A DNA stretch of 27,973 bases from Quadrisphaera sp. (lineage in GTDB: Bacteria > Actinomycetota > Actinomycetes > Actinomycetales > Quadrisphaeraceae), in the NCBI GenBank assembly GCA_029258695.1, contig JARIBR010000106.1, positions 1 to 27,973 of the forward strand, given 5' to 3'. This document shows positions 17,601 to 25,268 of this stretch, one piece after another. Position numbers and translations under genes: made by a program. Under the pieces are notes generated by a model. It was given only the letters and a program-made list of their open reading frames with translations. It was not told the origin of the DNA and did no database searches. The number at the start of each line of letters is the position of its first letter. Within the stretch, counting starts at the first letter, position 1.

Positions 17601-18234
17601 GCGTGGCGCTGACGCCCACCTCGCGCAGGCGCCGGCGGTCGTCCCAGTCCGTCAGCTTGGGTCCGGCGATGCCCACGTGGGGTGCCCTCTCGACGGCGTC
17701 GAGCAGGCGCTGCAGGGCGTCGGGCTCCGGAGCGCTGTCGTCGTGCAGCAGCCACACCCAGGGCACGGCGGGAGCCGGCGCGGTGTCTCTCCCCTCGCCT
17801 CTGCCCTCGCCCGCGGAGGTCTCGACGCGGTCCCGCTCGCCGGGGTGGGTCTCGGCGTCGTCGTCGAGCCGCTCGGCGTCGAGGAGGGCGAGCGCAGCGC
17901 GGGCGGCGTCCAGGACGGTCGCGGCGGCGCCGACCCTGGTGTGGCGCACCCCGGCGTCGGGCAGCCGCCTCGTCAGGGCGAGCAGCTGGCGCTCGCTGTC
18001 GTCGGTGGAAGCGGCGTCGACGGTGACGACGACGTCGCTGGGGCGGCGCTGAGCGCTCAGGGCAGCCACGGTCCGGGGGAGCCACGCCGCGCCGTCGCAC
18101 GCCAGGAGCACGGTGGTGACGTGGGGGCGGGACGGCGCGGGACGGGCCCGGCGCAGCGCGGGCGCCGCGGCCGCCAGGGACGCCGCCACGTCACCCGGTG
18201 CGCTCGTCCCGCTCGCGGTGGCCACCACGCCCAT
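14611..18234 (-). CDS. Large GT2 glycosyltransferase / multi-pass membrane protein
   Basis: 1207 residues. Residues 38-300 form a family-2 glycosyltransferase domain: VTTVLLACDGAAWLPRTVAALSAQ, VTVDAASTDDS, a DxD-like WVWLLHDDSAPEPDAL (Asp165-Asp166) and SSAGMLVRTDVL. It carries an acidic low-complexity insertion at about 120-155. A membrane segment follows near 335-360, a basic linker to about 480, then some ten hydrophobic segments. The C-terminal extracytoplasmic domain has ERFDPAWRATLDGEALPV, like YfhO-type membrane glycosyltransferases, and a last helix before the Arg-rich tail. It probably transfers lipid-linked sugars to a surface glycan. The frame is open further upstream but there it runs antisense through whiB. 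ATG 18234 or GTG 18228, just after TAGTGT (18241-18236), are the likely starts. The stop overlaps the DUF5719 start. Confidence 0.88.
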   Translation of the reverse strand: MGVVATASGTSAPGDVAASLAAAAPALRRARPAPSRPHVTTVLLACDGAAWLPRTVAALSAQRRPSDVVVTVDAASTDDSERQLLALTRRLPDAGVRHTRVGAAATVLDAARAALALLDAERLDDDAETHPGERDRVETSAGEGRGEGRDTAPAPAVPWVWLLHDDSAPEPDALQRLLDAVERAPHVGIAGPKLTDWDDRRRLREVGVSATRRGRVIPGVEPGEADQGQLDDVTDVLAVSSAGMLVRTDVLVALGHDAWAPRGAEALDLCRRAHLSGHRVVVVPRAVVHHADATATGIRHAGGPGGAEGTARASVRRRARALRSATRRAEVHHQLVTAPLVMLPVVLLLTALGGILRALGRMATKQPSLAPAEVSAVAAAHAGLLRPGGVWRARTSWRRAAPPAPPGGRREARRDGRRALASLQPSTPELLRFHRDRLARGRWSATELPHRGTEQTRQAASGATRGPGQDPLPFAPPSRVGRVAAPLVIAGLAGLSLWVLRGLLGPGQVTGPALPGAPPLGAVVRALASDWSPAGLGAPLPPDPLLWVVGAASLPLGGDTAGAVAALLLLALPLAGWGGWAAAGVATRSRPLRLVVALVWACAPPLLLGLETGRLGAVIAHVALPWAVLGTAQALTAPSRRASLTAAASAGLAAAVAVAGAPVLAPPLLLAVVAAAVLTPRWRASMVWVLAPAVAVVAPLALVAVSDPRALVAGPGFALASASPAWWELVLGQPVATGPGRLAGLVPGGLPELGQRAGELVGALPGAWGDAAARAVPIVLTGAARWVQLLLPAAAVITTAAAAWTVRRTGVGGRTGWLLVALGTLTAAVSVHTAVTPPDVSAWPGAGTSLVWAGAVAGALAVAERVRTAVVHPARPAGATSRRVARSHWRTPAVAVAVVVALAPLATLAGWALASPSQLERSDGALPAVALDAGRDPDAARTLELDLRGLRDDPSGASASATLARGRVTLLDTSAASAAAGLDGPLLGEVTATASEDGAGAEDGAGSEDDGGRARAPGTALLRSVSASLAAGSGDPGPALRSLGIGFVFVRGDSPLDGSAALVRAGATDDGVLYRVATTAPEGTDRPARARLLAADGAALRVLPSTGERVVADVEPGPAGRRAVLAERFDPAWRATLDGEALPVSRADGWATSVDVPPGGGELVISHAGTLPVLVAGAQAVVLLLTVLLALPLGGARSAGPPRRAGA

Positions 18235-18235
18235 C

Positions 18236-18241
18236 ACACTA
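18236..18241 (-). promoter_or_regulatory. Candidate -10 element of the GT2 gene
   Basis: TAGTGT on the minus strand, seven bases before GTG at 18228. It favours a leaderless start two codons inside the ATG at 18234. It lies in the 35-base gap after whiB, so read-through from whiB is also possible. Confidence 0.45.
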
Positions 18242-18269
18242 CGGACGGCGACGCTGCCTGACCCGGTGT

Positions 18270-18833
18270 TCAGACGGCGGCGCGCTTGACGCGGCGGCGC
18301 TCGCGCTCGGAGAGCCCGCCCCAGATGCCGAAGCGCTCGTCGTGGGCCAGGGCGTACTCCAAGCACTCCACCCGCACCTCGCACCCGAGGCAGACGCGCT
18401 TCGCCTCTCGGGTGCTGCCGCCCTTCTCGGGGAAGAACGCCTCGGGGTCGGTCTGGGAGCACAGGGCACGGTCCTGCCACGCAGCGGCCTCGAGCTCCTC
18501 GGGAGTCATGAAGCTGCGCACCACGGGAAGGCCCAGACCCACCGGGACACCGGCGGGCCCGGTCGCGTCCGCGTCGACGTCGGTGTCTTCGTCGGTGTCG
18601 GTGCCTGCGTCGGTGCCTGCGTCGGTGTCGTGGCTCGGGACGACCGGCCGTTCGGTGAGGCCCTCGGCGTCGGGCACCTGGACCGCCCTGTCGGACGCGT
18701 CGTCGGGCTCGAGAGCGGACCACGCCGGGCTGACGAGGCTGAGGCCCTCCATCGGCGCCGACGACGGACGAGAGGTCGGCTGACGGTTCGCGCCGGCATC
18801 GGCGCGGGCGCTCAGCAAGGTGGTGGGGGTCAT
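18270..18833 (-). CDS. whiB2: WhiB2/WhmD-family iron-sulfur regulator with long N-terminal extension
   Basis: 187 residues; the C-terminal 80 are a near-canonical WhiB2/WhmD protein, a [4Fe-4S] transcription factor required for septation and sporulation in actinobacteria. The cluster cysteines are Cys125, Cys148, Cys151 and Cys157 (RALCSQTDPEAFFPEKGG, VCLGCEVRVEC). The GIWGG turn (169-173) and basic SERERRRVKR tail bind sigma factor and DNA. The preceding 105 residues include a repetitive Asp/Thr stretch, DTDAGTDAGTDTDEDTD (69-85), absent from typical 80-130-residue members. The ATG at 18833 has GAAGGG six bases upstream, which supports the long form; Met28 and Met109 are alternative starts. 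A strong promoter lies 140 bases upstream. It is divergent from cofD, as in M. tuberculosis. Confidence 0.93.
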   Translation of the reverse strand: MTPTTLLSARADAGANRQPTSRPSSAPMEGLSLVSPAWSALEPDDASDRAVQVPDAEGLTERPVVPSHDTDAGTDAGTDTDEDTDVDADATGPAGVPVGLGLPVVRSFMTPEELEAAAWQDRALCSQTDPEAFFPEKGGSTREAKRVCLGCEVRVECLEYALAHDERFGIWGGLSERERRRVKRAAV

Positions 18834-18855
18834 GTCGTGCCCTTCTCGTGTCCTC

Positions 18856-18893
18856 GTGGTGCTGGCTCGCCGTGGTGGTGCTGGCTCGCCGTG
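18856..18893. repeat. 19-bp tandem duplication in the whiB leader
   Basis: Two perfect copies of GTGGTGCTGGCTCGCCGTG (18856-18874 and 18875-18893) inside the predicted 5' untranslated region of whiB2, 22 bases upstream of its ATG. Confidence 0.85.
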
Positions 18894-18975
18894 GGCCAGG
18901 GCGCTCGTGCCGCGGGGTGAGCGGCTCGAGCGCACCCGGCCGCTGCGGTGCGCACTCGGCGCCGGGAGTCCCTGA

Positions 18976-19004
18976 ATTACAGAGGCACTACGCAGAGTCG
19001 TCAA
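18976..19004 (-). promoter_or_regulatory. whiB2 promoter with near-consensus -35 and -10
   Basis: On the minus strand, TTGACG (19004-18999), a 17-base spacer, then TGTAAT (18981-18976). Spacing is ideal and each hexamer has one mismatch to the sigma-70 consensus. It sits in the only AT-richer patch of the neighbourhood. Transcription would start near 18969, leaving a leader of about 135 bases. Confidence 0.75.
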
Positions 19005-19096
19005 GTGATTCCGGAGAGTTGGCGATTGCCATCCCCGCGACACGCAGGACGGACCCGGATGAAGCAGGGCCATCTCCACCCGTCCGGTCCAGCGGC

Positions 19097-19127
19097 GCCC
19101 GGCGTGTCCTGAGGCGACACGCCGGGC
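19097..19127. other. 12-bp perfect hairpin between whiB2 and cofD
   Basis: Arms GCCCGGCGTGTC (19097-19108) and GACACGCCGGGC (19116-19127) with a 7-base loop. It lies 92 bases upstream of the whiB2 -35 and 109 bases before cofD. No gene ends here, so a simple terminator makes little sense; an operator or a leader structure of cofD is more likely. Confidence 0.55.
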
Positions 19128-19163
19128 CCTGCGACAGCCCGGCGCGGGCTCTCCAGCGGCCCC

Positions 19164-19189
19164 CGGTGGCTCTCGGTGGCTCTCGGTGG
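19164..19189. repeat. 10-bp tandem repeat, 2.6 copies, upstream of cofD
   Basis: CGGTGGCTCT at 19164-19173 and 19174-19183, then CGGTGG. Non-coding, 47 bases before the cofD start. Confidence 0.7.
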
Positions 19190-19235
19190 CAGACCCCACG
19201 GCAGGCTCTCGCGGCACCTGCACGACGATGACCCG

Positions 19236-20261
19236 ATGACGCTCACGCACGACCCCGGGACCCGACCGGAGGACGCCCCGCTCCGCGTCACGGTGCTGGC
19301 TGGCGGGGTCGGCGGCGCCCGCTTCCTCACCGGGCTCCGCGAGGTCGCCACCACCTGGCCCACGCCGGTGGAGATCACCGCGGTCGTCAACACCGCGGAC
19401 GACATCACGCTGCACGGCCTGCGCATCACCCCGGACCTGGACTCCGTGATGTACACGCTGGCCGGGGTCGCCGACACCGACCGCGGCTGGGGCCGCCGGG
19501 ACGAGACGTACACCGTCTCCTCCGAGCTGGCCGCCTCCGGCGAGCCCGCCTGGTTCACCCTGGGCGACCGCGACATCGCCACCCACGTCCTGCGCACGGC
19601 AGCGCGTGCAGCCGGGAAGACCTCGTCCCAGGTGATCGAGCTGCTCGGTCGGCGGTTCGTCACGGGCGTGCGCCTGCTCCCCATGAGCGACGACGACGTC
19701 GAGACCTGGGTAGAGCTCGTCACCGGGGAGGTCGTCCACTTCCAGGAGTGGTGGGTGCGGCTGCGCGCGAACGTCGCAGCGCGCGCCTTCTACCTGCGCG
19801 GCATCGAGACCGCCACCCCCGCGCCCGGCGTGCTGGAGGCCATCACCAGCGCCGACGCCGTGCTCCTGGCTCCCTCGAACCCCGTGGTCTCGATCGGTCC
19901 CGTCCTCGCCGTCCCGGGCGTCCGGGAGGCGCTCGTCACGACCCTGGCGCCCGTGGTCGGCCTCTCCCCCATCGTCGGTGGCCGGCCCGTCCACGGCATG
20001 GCCCACGCGTGCCTGACCGCCGTGGGCGTGGAGACCACCGCGAGCGCCGTGGGCGCTCTCTACGCCGACCTGCTCGACGCCTGGCTCGTCGACGACACCG
20101 CTGACGGCGAGCTCGACGGCACGCTGGTGCCGGGGGGACACGCGCCGGTGCTGGTACGCCCGCTGCTCATGGCCCGTGACGGCGCGGCCGCCGTGGCCGG
20201 TGCAGCCTTGACGGCCGCCCTCGACGCGGGCCGGCGACCACGCGGCGAGCGGGTCGCGTGA
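19236..20261 (+). CDS. cofD: F420 biosynthesis transferase CofD/FbiA
   Basis: 341 residues; transfers the phosphoenolpyruvate (actinobacteria) or 2-phospholactate moiety from a guanylated donor to Fo, giving (dehydro-)F420-0. Signature regions are the N-terminal VTVLAGGVGGARFLTGL (about 18-34), VVNTADDITLHGLRITPDLDSVMYTLAG (50-77), GWGRRDET, and SNPVVSIGPVLAVPG in the second half. Length fits FbiA (about 331). ATG at 19236 is chosen because the 20 upstream residues are not family-like. There is no clear ribosome site; GACGAT six bases upstream may be an imperfect leaderless -10. The stop overlaps the next gene's GTG, opening a three-gene coupled operon. Confidence 0.96.
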   Translation: MTLTHDPGTRPEDAPLRVTVLAGGVGGARFLTGLREVATTWPTPVEITAVVNTADDITLHGLRITPDLDSVMYTLAGVADTDRGWGRRDETYTVSSELAASGEPAWFTLGDRDIATHVLRTAARAAGKTSSQVIELLGRRFVTGVRLLPMSDDDVETWVELVTGEVVHFQEWWVRLRANVAARAFYLRGIETATPAPGVLEAITSADAVLLAPSNPVVSIGPVLAVPGVREALVTTLAPVVGLSPIVGGRPVHGMAHACLTAVGVETTASAVGALYADLLDAWLVDDTADGELDGTLVPGGHAPVLVRPLLMARDGAAAVAGAALTAALDAGRRPRGERVA

Positions 20262-20637
20262 CCGCGGCGCGGCCCACGACCTTCACCCGCGCGGTGGGGA
20301 CGCTCGCAGGCTCGCTCGCTCGCGCCACCGGCGCGCAGGCCGCCGTGCTCGACGCACCGCCCGGGTCGTGCGGGCCGAGCCTGCTGGTGTGCGCGGGCGC
20401 CGGGCGGCTCGCCCCCTGCGCACGCGGCGGCACCACCTGGGGTGAGCTCTTCGTCACGCGCCAGCCGCTCGCCAGCATCGCGCCGCCGGTGGTGCGCCAC
20501 GAGCTGGTGCACGTGCGTCAGTGGCGGCGCTGGGGTGCGCTCTTCCCCCTGCTCTACCTGCTCAGCGAGCTCGGCGGGGGCCCGCTGAGGAACCGCTTCG
20601 AGCAGCAGGCCGGGCTGCGCGACGGCGGGTACCTGCG

Positions 20638-20641
<4 letters not shown>
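20258..20641 (+). CDS. HExxH small protein between cofD and cofE
   Basis: 127 residues of unrecognised family. The key feature is [14 protein letters not shown]: His81-Glu82-x-x-His85 forms a zincin motif, and Glu115 in NRFEQQAGL could be the third zinc ligand (gluzincin-like). A hydrophobic stretch ([13 protein letters not shown], 94-106) follows the motif and may touch the membrane. Two cysteines (Cys39, Cys45) lie in the N-terminal half, with a third at 54. The GTG start overlaps the cofD stop (GTGA), and its own stop overlaps the cofE start (GTGA), so it is translated with both F420 enzymes. It might be a small metalloprotease-like protein or metal-site scaffold linked to F420; this is inference from position only. 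The reading frame itself is secure. Confidence 0.82.
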
Positions 20642-21783
<1,142 letters not shown>

Positions 21784-21835
21784 TCCCGGCCGGTGCGGGC
21801 ACGACCCGGACGACGGCCCCGCGCGAGGCCCCGCG

Positions 21836-22795
21836 TCAGGTGCGCATGCCCGTCGCCACCGGCGTGTGGGTGGGCAGCGTCATCCGCGGTCCCCGCCGAG
21901 GCCGGCTCAGGCCCGCGACCTCGACGAGGCGCTGGACCCGGTAGCGGTGGCCGCGGTAGCACTCCAGGAGCTCGGCGCACGCGTCGTCGTCGAGCACCTT
22001 GCCGGTCAACGCCCACGTGACGTTCTTGGACACGTGGTAGTCGGCGAAGCTGAACGCGTCGGCGTCACCGTGCGCCCGGTGACGCACCTCCGCGGCCGTC
22101 CACACGCCCACACCGGGCAGGCTGCGCAGCGCCGGCTCGACGGCGGCCGGCGGTAGCGCCAGCGTCCGCTCGAGCCCGGGGGCCACGACGGCCGCGCGCT
22201 GGAGCACCGCCCGTCGCCTCAGCTCGACGCCGGCGCGCAGCCACTCCCACGAGGGGACGGCCGTCCACTCCCGGGGGCTGGGCGGCACGTGCATCCCAGC
22301 CGCCGGTCCACCGGACGCAGCCGGGGCCCCCGGCGCGGGCTCGCCGAAGCGGCGCAGCAGGTCGCGCCACCCGGCCCACGCCTCCTTGCCGGTCACCACC
22401 TGCTCCAGGGCCGCGGCGGCCATGGCCTCCATGACGGCGCGGGTCCGCGGGACGCGCAGACCGCGGCGCCGGCGCCAGGCGTCCACGAGCGCAGGGTGCT
22501 CGGGACGGGGGACGAACTCGTGCGGGTCGTCGTGCTCGCCGATGAGCTCGGGCACGCCGTCGAGCACCCACTCGGCGCCGTCGCCCCAGGCCGCTGCGAA
22601 CAGCTCTCCGGTGGACGACGACGGAGCGAGCACCAGCAGGGCCGTGCCGACCGGGGTGCGCGTGGCGCGCCACCACGAGCCGTCCGGGATGCGTCGCACC
22701 GCTGGGTCCCCGCTCCCGCGGCGCAGCGGACCGAGCGTGCCGGAGAGGTCGAGGGGGGACGCGGGGCGGACCGTTCGGGTGCGGGCTGCGGTCAC
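21836..22795 (-). CDS. HhH-GPD DNA glycosylase (3-methyladenine DNA glycosylase-like)
   Basis: 319 residues, AlkA/endonuclease III superfamily base-excision repair enzyme, likely removing alkylated bases. The C-terminal half has the helix-hairpin-helix LPGVGVWTAAEVRHRAHGD (about 226-244) and FSFADYHVSKNVTWALTG, where Asp252 sits at the position of the catalytic aspartate. The N-terminal part gives AlkA-like beta strands (TRTPVGTALLVLAP). There are no FeS cysteines at the C-terminus, which argues against a MutY/Nth type. The GTG at 22795 has GAGGA seven bases upstream. The frame stays open further upstream, but that stretch is antisense to the HNH gene and not family-like. It lies 80 bases downstream of the HNH gene. 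Confidence 0.88.
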   Translation of the reverse strand: MTAARTRTVRPASPLDLSGTLGPLRRGSGDPAVRRIPDGSWWRATRTPVGTALLVLAPSSSTGELFAAAWGDGAEWVLDGVPELIGEHDDPHEFVPRPEHPALVDAWRRRRGLRVPRTRAVMEAMAAAALEQVVTGKEAWAGWRDLLRRFGEPAPGAPAASGGPAAGMHVPPSPREWTAVPSWEWLRAGVELRRRAVLQRAAVVAPGLERTLALPPAAVEPALRSLPGVGVWTAAEVRHRAHGDADAFSFADYHVSKNVTWALTGKVLDDDACAELLECYRGHRYRVQRLVEVAGLSRPRRGPRMTLPTHTPVATGMRT

Positions 22796-22875
22796 CGCCC
22801 CATCCTCGCCGAGCGCCGCCGCGTGCGGACCTGGGGGCCGGCGGTCGGGCTGAGGGTGGTGGTCGGGCTGGAGGT

Positions 22876-24975
22876 TCAGAACGGGGGTGGGTCGTCGGGG
22901 TCGGTGCGCGACCAGCACGACCCGGGAGCAGGGATGACGCGGGACTCGGCCGGCTGGTCGCGGTGGGGTCCGGTGCGGGTGCGGGTGCGGCGGGTGGCGC
23001 GGCGCGCGGCGGCTCGGGTGGCGGCGCGCGGGTCGGTGGTGATCTGGGGCCAGCGGCGGACGGGGTCGACGGGGTAGGTGGCGCCGGTGGGGCTGGTCCA
23101 GGTCATGACTGTGGGGGTCGACGGGACCACCGGGGATGCGTGGGCGGGGGCGGGCTGCTCGGTCGTCAGGGTCCAGCCGCGTTCGTGCTTCATCCGGTGG
23201 TGGGTACGGCACAGGGGGGCGATGTTGCAGGTGCAGGTGGGTCCGGCTGGCCAGGGCACGCGGTGGTCGAGATCGCAGCGGGTCGCGGGCACGGAGCATC
23301 CGGGGGCGACGCAGTGGGGCATGGCGAGGGTGACCAGGCGGCGCACGCCCTCGGGGATGCGGTAGCCGGTGTGGGCGTTGGGGCACGGCGAGCCTCCCCG
23401 GTCGTCGTCGCCGTGGGCTGGCGCGGGATCCTGGGGCAGCGGACCAGGTGGCGCCGGGTCCGACGATGGCGCCGGGTCCGAGGATCCGAGGGCTGGTCGA
23501 GGTGCCCCGCCAGCGTCGAGCCCACCATCGGGGTCGGCGTCGTAGCCAGCGTCGGGCCCGCCATCGGGGTCAACGTCGGGTTCGCTGCTGGGCCCGTCGC
23601 CGCCGTGCTCGCCTTCTCCGCCTTCGTCACCCTGGCGGTGGATGGGAGGGATGGTGCCCGGCGCCCACGTATGGGTGTCGGCCCCGATGACGGTGCCGGT
23701 GACGGGGTCGGTGAGGAAGCGGCGCAGGCGTCCGCGTCCGGCCCACGCGCGCGCGATGGCCGCGGGGACGGGTCCGTGGCCGGCCAGCTCACCGGGGTGG
23801 TCGTCGAGGCCGAGGAGGGTGGAGATGCCCACGGCGATCTCCACCGGCAGAGGGGACGCGGTGCTGGCCTCGGGGGTGCGGCTCAGGGCGTGGGCGGCAA
23901 GGTCGAAGCGCCGCGCGTCGAGACCGCGCACCTCACGGGTGGGCGGACCTGGTCGCTCGGAGCGGGCGTTCCTGACGGTGGTGAGGTCGGCGTAGGGGTC
24001 GGGACCGAGCGAGCCGAGCGCGCCCGGATCCTTGGCGTGGGCTGTCAGGGCGTCGTGCAGGGCCCGCACGGTGGGGGCGGGACCGATCAGGCGCAGCTCG
24101 CCGAGGCCGTCGGCGGCCGGTCGGTACTCCACGCGCCGGGACTTCACCGCGGCCGCGACCCGCTCGGTGATCGCGGCGGTGTCCTGGCGGGCGACCTCTC
24201 GCTCGACCGTCGCGCGAGCCCGCCCGGCGGTGCTGTTGACGATGTCCCCGGCCACGGCGGCGTCGACGGCGAGGGCTGTGGTCAGCGAGCAGGCGGTGGT
24301 GGCGCGCACCACCGCCTGAGCGACACCGGTGTCGATGAACCCACCGGCGAGGAGCTCGAAGGTCTTGGGCAGAGCGCCGGTGAGCTGCTGCGCGTCGGCG
24401 ATCCGCCGCGTGGCGGCGACCCGGCCCAGGCCCAGCGCTGGGGCGATCGCGTCGATCACCCGGGGGGCAACGCCCCCACGGGCAGGCACGACCCAGGACC
24501 CGTCGGCGCCCTGCTCCGGACCGGGCTCACCGCTCATCGACCGGGTCAGGTCCGCCAGCGCTGCGACCTCCAGCGCGTGGACGCGGGCGACCAGGGAGTG
24601 CAGCACCGCGACCCGATCGACGCTGGGTCCTTCCGGCACGTCACCGCACGCCATAACCAACCACTCCGCGTCCTCGTCGACGCTGCGCTCGTCCACGGGG
24701 ACGCTGCGCTCGTCCTCGGGGCTGTCGCCCCCGTCGACCGCGGGGACGACGAAATCTTGGTCGTGAACACGGGCCGGGTCGTGACCGCTCAGCGGGACAG
24801 CGCCACGGCCGTGGCGGTCGCGGTCCTTCGTCCCCGCGGTGGACACCTCCTGGACGGGCTCCTCGTCGTGCGCGCTCCCCCGAGGATCCCCGAGTGGTCC
24901 AGGATCGCTCAGCCTGCGGGCCAACCACGCCTCGACCACGGAGGTGCCCTGGCTGCCCTGCCCGGAACCGTGCAC
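22876..24975 (-). CDS. DUF222 / HNH endonuclease (13E12-repeat family)
   Basis: 699 residues. A long acidic N-terminus (1-115) leads into the DUF222 domain (about 120-420: VALRSLVARVHALEVA-like helix, ALGLGRVAATRRIADAQ, STAGRARATVEREVARQD). A Pro/Asp/Gly linker with repeats such as DADPDGGLDAGG (about 430-530) follows, then the HNH nuclease at about 555-598 (CVAPGC, CDLDHRVPW, CTCNIAPLCRTHHRMKHE), with His571, Asn584 and His592/593 in the expected order. The protein ends in a basic tail. These multi-copy actinobacterial proteins are presumed DNA endonucleases of unknown biological role. The GTG at 24975 has GAGGAGG seven bases upstream. An AT-rich promoter with a LexA-like box precedes it. 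Confidence 0.9.
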   Translation of the reverse strand: MHGSGQGSQGTSVVEAWLARRLSDPGPLGDPRGSAHDEEPVQEVSTAGTKDRDRHGRGAVPLSGHDPARVHDQDFVVPAVDGGDSPEDERSVPVDERSVDEDAEWLVMACGDVPEGPSVDRVAVLHSLVARVHALEVAALADLTRSMSGEPGPEQGADGSWVVPARGGVAPRVIDAIAPALGLGRVAATRRIADAQQLTGALPKTFELLAGGFIDTGVAQAVVRATTACSLTTALAVDAAVAGDIVNSTAGRARATVEREVARQDTAAITERVAAAVKSRRVEYRPAADGLGELRLIGPAPTVRALHDALTAHAKDPGALGSLGPDPYADLTTVRNARSERPGPPTREVRGLDARRFDLAAHALSRTPEASTASPLPVEIAVGISTLLGLDDHPGELAGHGPVPAAIARAWAGRGRLRRFLTDPVTGTVIGADTHTWAPGTIPPIHRQGDEGGEGEHGGDGPSSEPDVDPDGGPDAGYDADPDGGLDAGGAPRPALGSSDPAPSSDPAPPGPLPQDPAPAHGDDDRGGSPCPNAHTGYRIPEGVRRLVTLAMPHCVAPGCSVPATRCDLDHRVPWPAGPTCTCNIAPLCRTHHRMKHERGWTLTTEQPAPAHASPVVPSTPTVMTWTSPTGATYPVDPVRRWPQITTDPRAATRAAARRATRRTRTRTGPHRDQPAESRVIPAPGSCWSRTDPDDPPPF

Positions 24976-24993
24976 GACGCCACCTCCTCATCA

Positions 24994-25016
24994 TCGAATA
25001 CGTGTTCTACATCTTA
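24994..25016 (-). promoter_or_regulatory. HNH gene promoter with LexA/SOS-box-like operator
   Basis: On the plus strand 24994-25009 reads TCGAAT-ACGT-GTTCTA, matching 10 of 12 fixed positions of the actinobacterial SOS box TCGAAC-N4-GTTCGA. Immediately upstream for the minus-strand gene is TAAGAT (25016-25011), a good -10. The box would cover the transcription start, 18 bases before the GTG at 24975. This suggests DNA-damage control of the DUF222-HNH gene. Confidence 0.6.
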
Positions 25017-25163
25017 GAGGAGTGACGGGTTCGTGGCGACCACCACGGGAGCCATCGGGGCAGTTCACCCGCACGGACGATCAGGTGACCCACGGCAGCC
25101 AAGCACCGCCCACCGCGACGGCCCCACGACCTCACGACCTCATCGCAGCACCACAGCACCGCA

Positions 25164-25193
25164 GCACCGCACGAGACGGCACCGCACGAGACC
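25164..25193. repeat. 15-bp tandem duplication in the HNH-TIGR03089 gap
   Basis: GCACCGCACGAGACG (25164-25178) followed by the same sequence with one final change (25179-25193). The surrounding 25021-25256 shows further short CAGCACC iterations and no convincing gene. Confidence 0.75.
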
Positions 25194-25256
25194 GCGCCGC
25201 ACCACCCGCAGCGCGCCGCCTTCGCCCGGCGCGACGGCGTCGAGGCTCGCCGTCCC

Positions 25257-25262
25257 TACGCT
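25257..25262 (+). promoter_or_regulatory. Leaderless -10 of the TIGR03089 gene
   Basis: TACGCT, six bases, then ATG at 25269. No ribosome site is visible. An intact promoter supports recent rather than ancient loss of the gene behind it. Confidence 0.65.
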
Positions 25263-25268
25263 GGCGGG

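Noticed and set aside
22876..24975. HNH gene as a mobile element or homing endonuclease insertion
   Set aside because: No terminal inverted repeats, target duplications or split host gene were seen, and it has its own promoter and operator-like box.
22963..25017. Open frame of 684 codons on the plus strand opposite the HNH gene
   Set aside because: Gly/Val/Arg-rich with no recognisable motif, whereas the opposite strand has DUF222 and HNH motifs, a ribosome site and a promoter.
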